Assembly: GCF_921293095.1 (NCBI RefSeq)
Contig: NC_060258.1
Location: 5,580,001-5,644,000, forward strand
Reading direction: 5' to 3'
Length of the DNA: 64,000 bases
DNA from: Ischnura elegans
Lineage: Eukaryota; Arthropoda; Insecta; Odonata; Coenagrionidae
In this document: positions 48,173 through 62,200 of the stretch, piece after piece
How positions within the stretch are numbered: position 1 is the first letter of the stretch
How the letters are laid out: each line of letters starts with the position of its first letter
Notes under the pieces: model-generated
Databases searched by the model: none
What the model was told of the DNA's origin: nothing
What the model saw: only the letters and a program-made list of their open reading frames with translations
Translations under genes and position numbers: made by a program

Positions 48173-51100
48173 TTAAGCAATATCCCATTCAAATGGGGAG
48201 TCACTCAAAAAAGTCGAAAATCAGATTATCTCAAAAATCCCTGTTTAACTAACGAAAACCATGGCGACAGTTTTAATACGTTCTATATCAAAGACACAAT
48301 GCTATTGGAATGCTCCCGTGATCATATTTTCGATCGCAGTGTGGAATGCAAATTTAAAAATATCACGTTGGAACGTAAGAATTCTGATCTGAACGAAAAA
48401 ATGACTGTCGCAAATATCGTTGATACATGAAAAATGTCACGTAAGGCAGTATGAGGACCTTAATTGACTAGGATTTAAACATATTTGATCGTTCTCGCAT
48501 TCATATTGATCACTTTAATGTCTCATGTAAGTTAAGCAATATCCCATTCAAATGGGGAGTCACTCAAAAAAGTCGAAAATCAGATTATCTCAAAAATCCC
48601 TGTTTAACTAACGAAAACCATGGCGACAGTTTTAATACGTTCTATATCAAAGACACAATGCTATTTGAATGCTCCCGTGATCATATTTTCGATCGCAGTG
48701 TGGAATGCAAATTTAAAAATATCACGTAGGAACGTAGAATTCTGATCTGAACGAAAAAATGACTGTCGCAAATATCGTTGATACATGAAAAATGTCACGT
48801 AAGGCAGTATGAGGACCTTAATTGACTAGGATTTAAACATATTTGATCGTTCTCGCATTCATATTGATCACTTTATTGTCTCATGTAAGTTAAGCGATAT
48901 CCCATTCAAATGGGGAGTCACTCAAAAAAGTCAAAAATCAGACTATCTCAAAAATCCCTGTTTAACTAACGAAAACCATGGCGACAGTTTTAATACGTTC
49001 TATAACAAAGACACAATGCTATTTGAATGCTCCCGTGATCATATTTTCGATCGCAGTGTGGAATGCAAATTTAAAAATATCACGTTGGAACGTAAGAATT
49101 CTGATCTGAACGAAAAAATGACTGTCGCAAATATCGTTGATACATGAAAAATGTCACGTAAGGCAGTATGAGGACCTTAATTGACTAGGATTTAAACATA
49201 TTTGATCGTTCTCGCATTCATATTGATCACTTTATTGTCTCATGTAAGTTAAGCGATATCCCATTCAAATGGGGAGTCACTCAAAAAAGTCAAAAATCAG
49301 ACTATCTCAAAAATCCCTGTTTAACTAACGAAAACCATGGCGACAGTTTTAATACGTTCTATAACAAAGACACAATGCTATTTGAATTATCCCGTGATCA
49401 TATTTTCGATCGCAGTGTGGAATGCAAATTTAAAAATGTCACGTTGGAACGTAGAATTCTGATCTGAACGAAAAAATGACTGTCGCAAATATCGTTGATA
49501 CATGAAAAATGTCACGTAAGGCAGTATGAGGACCTTAATTGACTAGGATTTAAACATATTTGATCGTTCTCGCATTCATATTGATCACTTTAATGTCTCA
49601 TGTAAGTTAAGCAATATCCCATTCAAATGGGGAGTCACTCAAAAAAGTCGAAAATCAGATTATCTCAAAAATCCCTGTTTAACTAACGAAAACCATGGCG
49701 ACAGTTTTAATACGTTCTATATCAAAGACACAATGCTATTGGAATGCTCCCGTGATCATATTTTCGATCGCAGTGTGGAATGCAAATTTAAAAATATCAC
49801 GTTGGAACGTAAGAATTCTGATCTGAACGAAAAAATGACTGTCGCAAATATCGTTGATACATGAAAAATGTCACGTAAGGCAGTATGAGGACCTTAATTG
49901 ACTAGGATTTAAACATATTTGATCGTTCTCGCATTCATATTGATCACTTTAATGTCTCATGTAAGTTAAGCAATATCCCATTCAAATGGGGAGTCACTCA
50001 AAAAAGTCGAAAATCAGATTATCTCAAAAATCCCTGTTTAACTAACGAAAACCATGGCGACAGTTTTAATACGTTCTATATCAAAGACACAATGCTATTT
50101 GAATGCTCCCGTGATCATATTTTCGATCGCAGTGTGGAATGCAAATTTAAAAATATCACGTAGGAACGTAGAATTCTGATCTGAACGAAAAAATGACTGT
50201 CGCAAATATCGTTGATACATGAAAAATGTCACGTAAGGCAGTATGAGGACCTTAATTGACTAGGATTTAAACATATTTGATCGTTCTCGCATTCATATTG
50301 ATCACTTTATTGTCTCATGTAAGTTAAGCGATATCCCATTCAAATGGGGAGTCACTCAAAAAAGTCAAAAATCACACTATCTCAAAAATCCCTGTTTAAC
50401 TAACGAAAACCATGGCGACAGTTTTAATACGTTCTATAACAAAGACACAATGCTATTTGAATGCTCCCGTGATCATATTTTCGATCGCAGTGTGGAATGC
50501 AAATTTAAAAATATCACGTTGGAACGTAAGAATTCTGATCTGAACGAAAAAATGACTGTCGCAAATATCGTTGATACATGAAAAATGTCACGTAAGGCAG
50601 TATGAGGACCTTAATTGACTAGGATTTAAACATATTTGATCGTTCTCGCATTCATATTGATCACTTTATTGTCTCATGTAAGTTAAGCGATATCCCATTC
50701 AAATGGGGAGTCACTCAAAAAAGTCAAAAATCAGACTATCTCAAAAATCCCTGTTTAACTAACGAAAACCATGGCGACAGTTTTAATACGTTCTATAACA
50801 AAGACACAATGCTATTTGAATTATCCCGTGATCATATTTTCGATCGCAGTGTGGAATGCAAATTTAAAAATGTCACGTTGGAACGTAGAATTCTGATCTG
50901 AACGAAAAAATGACTGTCGCAAATATCGTTGATACATGAAAAATGTCACGTAAGGCAGTATGAGGACCTTAATTGACTAGGATTTAAACATATTTGATCG
51001 TTCTCGCATTCATATTGATCACTTTAATGTCTCATGTAAGTTAAGCAATATCCCATTCAAATGGGGAGTCACTCAAAAAAGTCGAAAATCAGATTATCTC

Positions 51101-52474
51101 AAAAATCCCTGTTTAACTAACGAAAACCATGGCGACAGTTTTAATACGTTCTATATCAAAGACACAATGCTATTGGAATGCTCCCGTGATCATATTTTCG
51201 ATCGCAGTGTGGAATGCAAATTTAAAAATATCACGTTGGAACGTAAGAATTCTGATCTGAACGAAAAAATGACTGTCGCAAATATCGTTGATACATGAAA
51301 AATGTCACGTAAGGCAGTATGAGGACCTTAATTGACTAGGATTTAAACATATTTGATCGTTCTCGCATTCATATTGATCACTTTAATGTCTCATGTAAGT
51401 TAAGCAATATCCCATTCAAATGGGGAGTCACTCAAAAAAGTCGAAAATCAGATTATCTCAAAAATCCCTGTTTAACTAACGAAAACCATGGCGACAGTTT
51501 TAATACGTTCTATATCAAAGACACAATGCTATTTGAATGCTCCCGTGATCATATTTTCGATCGCAGTGTGGAATGCAAATTTAAAAATATCACGTAGGAA
51601 CGTAGAATTCTGATCTGAACGAAAAAATGACTGTCGCAAATATCGTTGATACATGAAAAATGTCACGTAAGGCAGTATGAGGACCTTAATTGACTAGGAT
51701 TTAAACATATTTGATCGTTCTCGCATTCATATTGATCACTTTATTGTCTCATGTAAGTTAAGCGATATCCCATTCAAATGGGGAGTCACTCAAAAAAGTC
51801 AAAAATCAGACTATCTCAAAAATCCCTGTTTAACTAACGAAAACCATGGCGACAGTTTTAATACGTTCTATAACAAAGACACAATGCTATTTGAATGCTC
51901 CCGTGATCATATTTTCGATCGCAGTGTGGAATGCAAATTTAAAAATATCACGTTGGAACGTAAGAATTCTGATCTGAACGAAAAAATGACTGTCGCAAAT
52001 ATCGTTGATACATGAAAAATGTCACGTAAGGCAGTATGAGGACCTTAATTGACTAGGATTTAAACATATTTGATCGTTCTCGCATTCATATTGATCACTT
52101 TATTGTCTCATGTAAGTTAAGCGATATCCCATTCAAATGGGGAGTCACTCAAAAAAGTCAAAAATCAGACTATCTCAAAAATCCCTGTTTAACTAACGAA
52201 AACCATGGCGACAGTTTTAATACGTTCTATAACAAAGACACAATGCTATTTGAATTATCCCGTGATCATATTTTCGATCGCAGTGTGGAATGCAAATTTA
52301 AAAATGTCACGTTGGAACGTAGAATTCTGATCTGAACGAAAAAATGACTGTCGCAAATATCGTTGATACATGAAAAATGTCACGTAAGGCAGTATGAGGA
52401 CCTTAATTGACTAGGATTTAAACATATTTGATCGTTCTCGCATTCATATTGATCACTTTAATGTCTCATGTAAG
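48173..52474. repeat. Satellite 3 four-monomer higher-order repeat, three copies (1434 bp each)
   Basis: Copies start at 48173, 49607 and 51041, exactly 1434 bp apart. The order of monomer types is D (TTGGAATGCTCCC), A (CTATATC, CACGTAGG), B (GCG, CTATAAC, TTTGAATGCTCCC, 359 bp) and C (TTTGAATTATCCC, ATGTCACGTTGG). The same step links 41003 and 42437, so the unit has been used elsewhere in the array. Confidence 0.9.
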
Positions 52475-53549
52475 TTAAGCAATATCCCATTCAAATGGGG
52501 AGTCACTCAAAAAAGTCGAAAATCAGATTATCTCAAAAATCCCTGTTTAACTAACGAAAACCATGGCGACAGTTTTAATACGTTCTATATCAAAGACACA
52601 ATGCTATTTGAATGCTCCCGTGATCATATTTTCGATCGCAGTGTGGAATGCAAATTTAAAAATATCACGTAGGAACGTAGAATTCTGATCTGAACGAAAA
52701 AATGACTGTCGCAAATATCGTTGATACATGAAAAATGTCACGTAAGGCAGTATGAGGACCTTAATTGACTAGGATTTAAACATATTTGATCGTTCTCGCA
52801 TTCATATTGATCACTTTATTGTCTCATGTAAGTTAAGCGATATCCCATTCAAATGGGGAGTCACTCAAAAAAGTCAAAAATCAGACTATCTCAAAAATCC
52901 CTGTTTAACTAACGAAAACCATGGCGACAGTTTTAATACGTTCTATAACAAAGACACAATGCTATTTGAATGCTCCCGTGATCATATTTTCGATCGCAGT
53001 GTGGAATGCAAATTTAAAAATATCACGTTGGAACGTAAGAATTCTGATCTGAACGAAAAAATGACTGTCGCAAATATCGTTGATACATGAAAAATGTCAC
53101 GTAAGGCAGTATGAGGACCTTAATTGACTAGGATTTAAACATATTTGATCGTTCTCGCATTCATATTGATCACTTTATTGTCTCATGTAAGTTAAGCGAT
53201 ATCCCATTCAAATGGGGAGTCACTCAAAAAAGTCAAAAATCAGACTATCTCAAAAATCCCTGTTTAACTAACGAAAACCATGGCGACAGTTTTAATACGT
53301 TCTATAACAAAGACACAATGCTATTTGAATTATCCCGTGATCATATTTTCGATCGCAGTGTGGAATGCAAATTTAAAAATGTCACGTTGGAACGTAGAAT
53401 TCTGATCTGAACGAAAAAATGACTGTCGCAAATATCGTTGATACATGAAAAATGTCACGTAAGGCAGTATGAGGACCTTAATTGACTAGGATTTAAACAT
53501 ATTTGATCGTTCTCGCATTCATATTGATCACTTTAATGTCTCATGTAAG
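51400..53549. repeat. Satellite 3 three-monomer unit A-B-C, two copies (1075 bp)
   Basis: Type A monomers start at 51400, 52475 and 53550, 1075 bp apart, each of the first two followed by B and C. The first copy overlaps the last four-monomer unit, so the three-monomer form looks like the four-monomer form with D lost. The array's left edge (38853 to 39928) has the same 1075-bp step. Confidence 0.85.
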
Positions 53550-54265
53550 TTAAGCAATATCCCATTCAAATGGGGAGTCACTCAAAAAAGTCGAAAATCA
53601 GATTATCTCAAAAATCCCTGTTTAACTAACGAAAACCATGGCGACAGTTTTAATACGTTCTATATCAAAGACACAATGCTATTTGAATGCTCCCGTGATC
53701 ATATTTTCGATCGCAGTGTGGAATGCAAATTTAAAAATATCACGTAGGAACGTAGAATTCTGATCTGAACGAAAAAATGACTGTCGCAAATATCGTTGAT
53801 ACATGAAAAATGTCACGTAAGGCAGTATGAGGACCTTAATTGACTAGGATTTAAACATATTTGATCGTTCTCGCATTCATATTGATCACTTTATTGTCTC
53901 ATGTAAGTTAAGCGATATCCCATTCAAATGGGGAGTCACTCAAAAAAGTCAAAAATCAGACTATCTCAAAAATCCCTGTTTAACTAACGAAAACCATGGC
54001 GACAGTTTTAATACGTTCTATAACAAAGACACAATGCTATTTGAATTATCCCGTGATCATATTTTCGATCGCAGTGTGGAATGCAAATTTAAAAATGTCA
54101 CGTTGGAACGTAGAATTCTGATCTGAACGAAAAAATGACTGTCGCAAATATCGTTGATACATGAAAAATGTCACGTAAGGCAGTATGAGGACCTTAATTG
54201 ACTAGGATTTAAACATATTTGATCGTTCTCGCATTCATATTGATCACTTTAATGTCTCATGTAAG

Positions 54266-56058
54266 TTAAGCAATATCCCATTCAAATGGGGAGTCACTCA
54301 AAAAAGTCGAAAATCAGATTATCTCAAAAATCCCTGTTTAACTAACGAAAACCATGGCGACAGTTTTAATACGTTCTATATCAAAGACACAATGCTATTT
54401 GAATGCTCCCGTGATCATATTTTCGATCGCAGTGTGGAATGCAAATTTAAAAATATCACGTAGGAACGTAGAATTCTGATCTGAACGAAAAAATGACTGT
54501 CGCAAATATCGTTGATACATGAAAAATGTCACGTAAGGCAGTATGAGGACCTTAATTGACTAGGATTTAAACATATTTGATCGTTCTCGCATTCATATTG
54601 ATCACTTTATTGTCTCATGTAAGTTAAGCGATATCCCATTCAAATGGGGAGTCACTCAAAAAAGTCAAAAATCAGACTATCTCAAAAATCCCTGTTTAAC
54701 TAACGAAAACCATGGCGACAGTTTTAATACGTTCTATAACAAAGACACAATGCTATTTGAATGCTACCGTGATCATATTTTCGATCGCAGTGTGGAATGC
54801 AAATTTAAAAATATCACGTTGGAACGTAAGAATTCTGATCTGAACGAAAAAATGACTGTCGCAAATATCGTTGATACATGAAAAATGTCACGTAAGGCAG
54901 TATGAGGACCTTAATTGACTAGGATTTAAACATATTTGATCGTTCTCGCATTCATATTGATCACTTTAATGTCTCATGTAAGTTAAGCGATATCCCATTC
55001 AAATGGGGAGTCACTCAAAAAAGTCAAAAATCAGACTATCTCAAAAATCCCTGTTTAACTAACGAAAACCATGGCGACAGTTTTAATACGTTCTATAACA
55101 AAGACACAATGCTATTTGAATGCTACCGTGATCATATTTTCGATCGCAGTGTGGAATGCAAATTTAAAAATGTCACGTTGGAACGTAGAATTCTGATCTG
55201 AACGAAAAAATGACTGTCGCAAATATCGTTGATACATGAAAAATGTCACGTAAGGCAGTATGAGGACCTTAATTGACTAGGATTTAAACATATTTGATCG
55301 TTCTCGCATTCATATTGATCACTTTATTGTCTCATGTAAGTTAAGCGATATCCCATTCAAATGGGGAGTCACTCAAAAAAGTCAAAAATCAGACTATCTC
55401 AAAAATCCCTGTTTAACTAACGAAAACCATGGCGACAGTTTTAATACGTTCTATAACAAAGACACAATGCTATTTGAATGCTACCGTGATCATATTTTCG
55501 ATCGCAGTGTGGAATGCAAATTTAAAAATATCACGTTGGAACGTAAGAATTCTGATCTGAACGAAAAAATGACTGTCGCAAATATCGTTGATACATGAAA
55601 AATGTCACGTAAGGCAGTATGAGGACCTTAATTGACTAGGATTTAAACATATTTGATCGTTCTCGCATTCATATTGATCACTTTATTGTCTCATGTAAGT
55701 TAAGCGATATCCCATTCAAATGGGGAGTCACTCAAAAAAGTCAAAAATCAGACTATCTCAAAAATCCCTGTTTAACTAACGAAAACCATGGCGACAGTTT
55801 TAATACGTTCTATAACAAAGACACAATGCTATTCGAATGCTACCGTGATCATATTTTCGATCGCAGTGTGGAATGCAAATTTAAAAATATCACGTTGGAA
55901 CGTAAGAATTCTGATCTGAACGAAAAAATGACTGTCGCAAATATCGTTGATACATGAAAAATGTCACGTAAGGCAGTATGAGGACCTTAATTGACTAGGA
56001 TTTAAACATATTTGATCGTTCTCGCATTCATATTGATCACTTTAATGTCTCATGTAAG
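54266..56058. repeat. Satellite 3 five-monomer unit, copy 2 (1793 bp)
   Basis: It repeats the type order of 42796-44588 some 11.5 kb away: A, CTACCG type ending in TTTAATG, CTACCG with ATGTCACGTTGG, CTACCG ending in TTTATTG, then the TTCGAATGCTACC type, and A again at 56059. Confidence 0.85.
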
Positions 56059-57850
56059 TTAAGCAATATCCCATTCAAATGGGGAGTCACTCAAAAAAGT
56101 CGAAAATCAGATTATCTCAAAAATCCCTGTTTAACTAACGAAAACCATGGCGACAGTTTTAATACGTTCTATATCAAAGACACAATGCTATTTGAATGCT
56201 CCCGTGATCATATTTTCGATCGCAGTGTGGAATGCAAATTTAAAAATATCACGTAGGAACGTAGAATTCTGATCTGAACGAAAAAATGACTGTCGCAAAT
56301 ATCGTTGATACATGAAAAATGTCACGTAAGGCAGTATGAGGACCTTAATTGACTAGGATTTAAACATATTTGATCGTTCTCGCATTCATATTGATCACTT
56401 TATTGTCTCATGTAAGTTAAGCGATATCCCATTCAAATGGGGAGTCACTCAAAAAAGTCAAAAATCAGACTATCTCAAAAATCCCTGTTTAACTAACGAA
56501 AACCATGGCGACAGTTTTAATACGTTCTATAACAAAGACACAATGCTATTTGAATGCTACCGTGATCATATTTTCGATCGCAGTGTGGAATGCAAATTTA
56601 AAAATATCACGTTGGAACGTAAGAATTCTGATCTGAACGAAAAAATGACTGTCGCAAATATCGTTGATACATGAAAAATGTCACGTAAGGCAGTATGAGG
56701 ACCTTAATTGACTAGGATTTAAACATATTTGATCGTTCTCGCATTCATATTGATCACTTTAATGTCTCATGTAAGTTAAGCAATATCCCATTCAAATGGG
56801 GAGTCACTCAAAAAAGTCGAAAATCAGATTATCTCAAAAATCCCTGTTTAACTAACGAAAACCATGGCGACAGTTTTAATACGTTCTATATCAAAGACAC
56901 AATGCTATTTGAATGCTCCCGTGATCATATTTTCGATCGCAGTGTGGAATGCAAATTTAAAAATATCACGTAGGAACGTAGAATTCTGATCTGAACGAAA
57001 AAATGACTGTCGCAAATATCGTTGATACATGAAAAATGTCACGTAAGGCAGTATGAGGACCTTAATTGACTAGGATTTAAACATATTTGATCGTTCTCGC
57101 ATTCATATTGATCACTTTATTGTCTCATGTAAGTTAAGCGATATCCCATTCAAATGGGGAGTCACTCAAAAAAGTCAAAAATCAGACTATCTCAAAAATC
57201 CCTGTTTAACTAACGAAAACCATGGCGACAGTTTTAATACGTTCTATAACAAAGACACAATGCTATTTGAATGCTACCGTGATCATATTTTCGATCGCAG
57301 TGTGGAATGCAAATTTAAAAATATCACGTTGGAACGTAAGAATTCTGATCTGAACGAAAAAATGACTGTCGCAAATATCGTTGATACATGAAAAATGTCA
57401 CGTAAGGCAGTATGAGGACCTTAATTGACTAGGATTTAAACATATTTGATCGTTCTCGCATTCATATTGATCACTTTAATGTCTCATGTAAGTTAAGCGA
57501 TATCCCATTCAAATGGGGAGTCACTCAAAAAAGTAAAAAATCAGACTATCTCAAAAATCCCTGTTTAACTAACGAAAACCATGGCGACAGTTTTAATACG
57601 TTCTATAACAAAGACACAATGCTATTTGAATTATCCCGTGATCATATTTTCGATCGCAGTGTGGAATGCAAATTTAAAAATGTCACGTTGGAACGTAGAA
57701 TTCTGATCTGAACGAAAAAATGACTGTCGCAAATATCGTTGATACATGAAAAATGTCACGTAAGGCAGTATGAGGACCTTAATTGACTAGGATTTAAACA
57801 TATTTGATCGTTCTCGCATTCATATTGATCACTTTAATGTCTCATGTAAG

Positions 57851-59286
57851 TTAAGCAATATCCCATTCAAATGGGGAGTCACTCAAAAAAGTCAAAAATC
57901 AGACTATCTCAAAAATCCCTGTTTAACTAACGAAAACCATGGCGACAGTTTTAATACGTTCTATAACAAAGACACAATGCTATTCGAATGCTACCGTGAT
58001 CATATTTTCGATCGCAGTGTGGAATGCAAATTTAAAAATATCACGTTGGAACGTAAGAATTCTGATCTGAACGAAAAAATGACTGTCGCAAATATCGTTG
58101 ATACATGAAAAATGTCACGTAAGGCAGTATGAAGACCTTAATTGACTAGGATTTAAACATATTTGATCGTTCTCGCATTCATATTGATCACTTTAATGTC
58201 TCATGTAAGTTAAGCAATATCCCATTCAAATGGGGAGTCACTCAAAAAAGTCAAAAATCAGACTATCTCAAAAATCCCTGTTTAACTAACGAAAACCATG
58301 GCGACAGTTTTAATACGTTCTATAACAAAGACACAATGCTATTTGAATGCTACCGTGATCATATTTTCGATCGCAGTGTGGAATGCAAATTTAAAAATAT
58401 CACGTTGGAACGTAAGAATTCTGATCTGAACGAAAAAATGACTGTCGCAAATATCGTTGATACATGAAAAATGTCACGTTAGGCAGTATGAGGACCTTAA
58501 TCGACTAGGATTTAAACATATTTGATCGTTCTCGCATTCATATTGATCACTTTAATGTCTCATGTAAGTTAAGCAATATCCCATTCAAATGGGGAGTCAC
58601 TCAAAAAAGTCAAAAATCAGACTATCTCAAAAATCCCTGTTTAACTAACGAAAACCATGGCGACAGTTTTAATACGTTCTATAACAAAGACACAATGCTA
58701 TTTGAATGCTACCGTGATCATATTTTCGATCGCAGTGGGGAATGCAAATTTAAAAATATCACGTTGGAACGTAAGAATTCTGATCTGAACGAAAAAATGA
58801 CTGTCGCAAATATCGTTGATACATGAAAAATGTCACGTAAGGCAGTATGAGGACCTTAATTGACTAGGATTTAAACATATTTGATCGTTCTCGCATTCAT
58901 ATTGATCACTTTAATGTCTCATGTAAGTTAAGCAATATCCCATTCAAATGGGGAGTCACTCAAAAAAGTCAAAAATCAGACTATCTCAAAAATCCCTGTT
59001 TAACTAACGAAAACCATGGCGACAGTTTTAATACGTTCTATAACAAAGACACAATGCTATTTGAATGCTACCGTGATCATATTTTCGATCGCAGTGTGGA
59101 ATGCAAATTTAAAAATATCACGTTGGAACGTAAGAATTCTGATCTGAACGAAAAAATGACTGTCGCAAATATCGTTGATACATGAAAAATGTCACGTAAG
59201 GCAGTATGAGGACCTTAATTGACTAGGATTTAAACATATTTGATCGTTCTCGCATTCATATTGATCACTTTATTGTCTCATGTAAG
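57851..59286. repeat. Satellite 3 single-monomer expansion (4 x 359 bp)
   Basis: Four consecutive monomers start at 57851, 58210, 58569 and 58928. They share a hybrid type (GCA start but GTCAAAAATCAGACTA and CTATAAC) and differ only by private single changes such as GAAGACC (about 58131), CGTTAGGCAG (about 58480), AATCGAC (about 58499) and AGTGGGG (about 58736). Confidence 0.85.
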
Positions 59287-62200
59287 TTAAGCGATATCCC
59301 ATTCAAATGGGGAGTCACTCAAAAAAGTCAAAAATCAGACTATCTCAAAAATCCCTGTTTAACTAACGAAAACCATGGCGACAGTTTTAATACGTTCTAT
59401 AACAAAGACACAATGCTATTTGAATTATCCCGTGATCATATTTTCGATCGCAGTGTGGAATGCAAATTTAAAAATGTCACGTTGGAACGTAGAATTCTGA
59501 TCTGAACGAAAAAATGACTGTCGCAAATATCGTTGATACATGAAAAATGTCACGTAAGGCAGTATGAGGACCTTAATTGACTAGGATTTAAACATATTTG
59601 ATCGTTCTCGCATTCATATTGATCACTTTAATGTCTCATGTAAGTTAAGCAATATCCCATTCAAATGGGGAGTCACTCAAAAAAGTCGAAAATCAGATTA
59701 TCTCAAAAATCCCTGTTTAACTAACGAAAACCATGGCGACAGTTTTAATACGTTCTATATCAAAGACACAATGCTATTTGAATGCTCCCGTGATCATATT
59801 TTCGATCGCAGTGTGGAATGCAAATTTAAAAATATCACGTAGGAACGTAGAATTCTGATCTGAACGAAAAAATGACTGTCGCAAATATCGTTGATACATG
59901 AAAAATGTCACGTAAGGCAGTATGAGGACCTTAATTGACTAGGATTTAAACATATTTGATCGTTCTCGCATTCATATTGATCACTTTATTGTCTCATGTA
60001 AGTTAAGCGATATCCCATTCAAATGGGGAGTCACTCAAAAAAGTCAAAAATCAGACTATCTCAAAAATCCCTGTTTAACTAACGAAAACCATGGCGACAG
60101 TTTTAATACGTTCTATAACAAAGACACAATGCTATTTGAATGCTACCGTGATCATATTTTCGATCGCAGTGTGGAATGCAAATTTAAAAATATCACGTTG
60201 GAACGTAAGAATTCTGATCTGAACGAAAAAATGACTGTCGCAAATATCGTTGATACATGAAAAATGTCACGTAAGGCAGTATGAGGACCTTAATTGACTA
60301 GGATTTAAACATATTTGATCGTTCTCGCATTCATATTGATCACTTTAATGTCTCATGTAAGTTAAGCGATATCCCATTCAAATGGGGAGTCACTCAAAAA
60401 AGTCAAAAATCAGACTATCTCAAAAATCCCTGTTTAACTAACGAAAACCATGGCGACAGTTTTAATACGTTCTATAACAAAGACACAATGCTATTTGAAT
60501 GCTACCGTGATCATATTTTCGATCGCAGTGTGGAATGCAAATTTAAAAATATCACGTTGGAACGTAAGAATTCTGATCTGAACGAAAAAATGACTGTCGC
60601 AAATATCGTTGATACATGAAAAATGTCACGTAAGGCAGTATGAGGACCTTAATTGACTAGGATTTAAACATATTTGATCGTTCTCGCATTCATATTGATC
60701 ACTTTATTGTCTCATGTAAGTTAAGCGATATCCCATTCAAATGGGGAGTCACTCAAAAAAGTCAAAAATCAGACTATCTCAAAAATCCCTGTTTAACTAA
60801 CGAAAACCATGGCGACAGTTTTAATACGTTCTATAACAAAGACACAATGCTATTCGAATGCTACCGTGATCATATTTTCGATCGCAGTGTGGAATGCAAA
60901 TTTAAAAATATCACGTTGGAACGTAAGAATTCTGATCTGAACGAAAAAATGACTGTCGCAAATATCGTTGATACATGAAAAATGTCACGTAAGGCAGTAT
61001 GAGGACCTTAATTGACTAGGATTTAAACATATTTGATCGTTCTCGCATTCATATTGATCACTTTAATGTCTCATGTAAGTTAAGCAATATCCCATTCAAA
61101 TGGGGAGTCACTCAAAAAAGTCGAAAATCAGATTATCTCAAAAATCCCTGTTTAACTAACGAAAACCATGGCGACAGTTTTAATACGTTCTATATCAAAG
61201 ACACAATGCTATTTGAATGCTCCCGTGATCATATTTTCGATCGCAGTGTGGAATGCAAATTTAAAAATATCACGTAGGAACGTAGAATTCTGATCTGAAC
61301 GAAAAAATGACTGTCGCAAATATCGTTGATACATGAAAAATGTCACGTAAGGCAGTATGAGGACCTTAATTGACTAGGATTTAAACATATTTGATCGTTC
61401 TCGCATTCATATTGATCACTTTAATGTCTCATGTAAGTTAAGCAATATCCCATTCAAATGGGGAGTCACTCAAAAAAAGTCGAAAATCAGATTATCTCAA
61501 AAATCCCTGTTTAACTAACGAAAACCATGGCGACAGTTTTAATACGTTCTATAACAAAGACACAATGCTATTTGAATTATCCCGTGATCATATTTTCGAT
61601 CGCAGTGTGGAATGCAAATTTAAAAATGTCACGTTGGAACGTAGAATTCTGATCTGAACGAAAAAATGACTGTCGCAAATATCGTTGATACATGAAAAAT
61701 GTCACGTAAGGCAGTATGAGGACCTTAATTGACTAGGATTTAAACATATTTGATCGTTCTCGCATTCATATTGATCACTTTAATGTCTCATGTAAGTTAA
61801 GCAATATCCCATTCAAATGGGGAGTCACTCAAAAAAGTCGAAAATCAGATTATCTCAAAAATCCCTGTTTAACTAACGAAAACCATGGCGACAGTTTTAA
61901 TACGTTCTATATCAAAGACACAATGCTATTGGAATGCTCCCGTGATCATATTTTCGATCGCAGTGTGGAATGCAAATTTAAAAATATCACGTTGGAACGT
62001 AAGAATTCTGATCTGAACGAAAAAATGACTGTCGCAAATATCGTTGATACATGAAAAATGTCACGTAAGGCAGTATGAGGACCTTAATTGACTAGGATTT
62101 AAACATATTTGATCGTTCTCGCATTCATATTGATCACTTTAATGTCTCATGTAAGTTAAGCAATATCCCATTCAAATGGGGAGTCACTCAAAAAAGTCGA

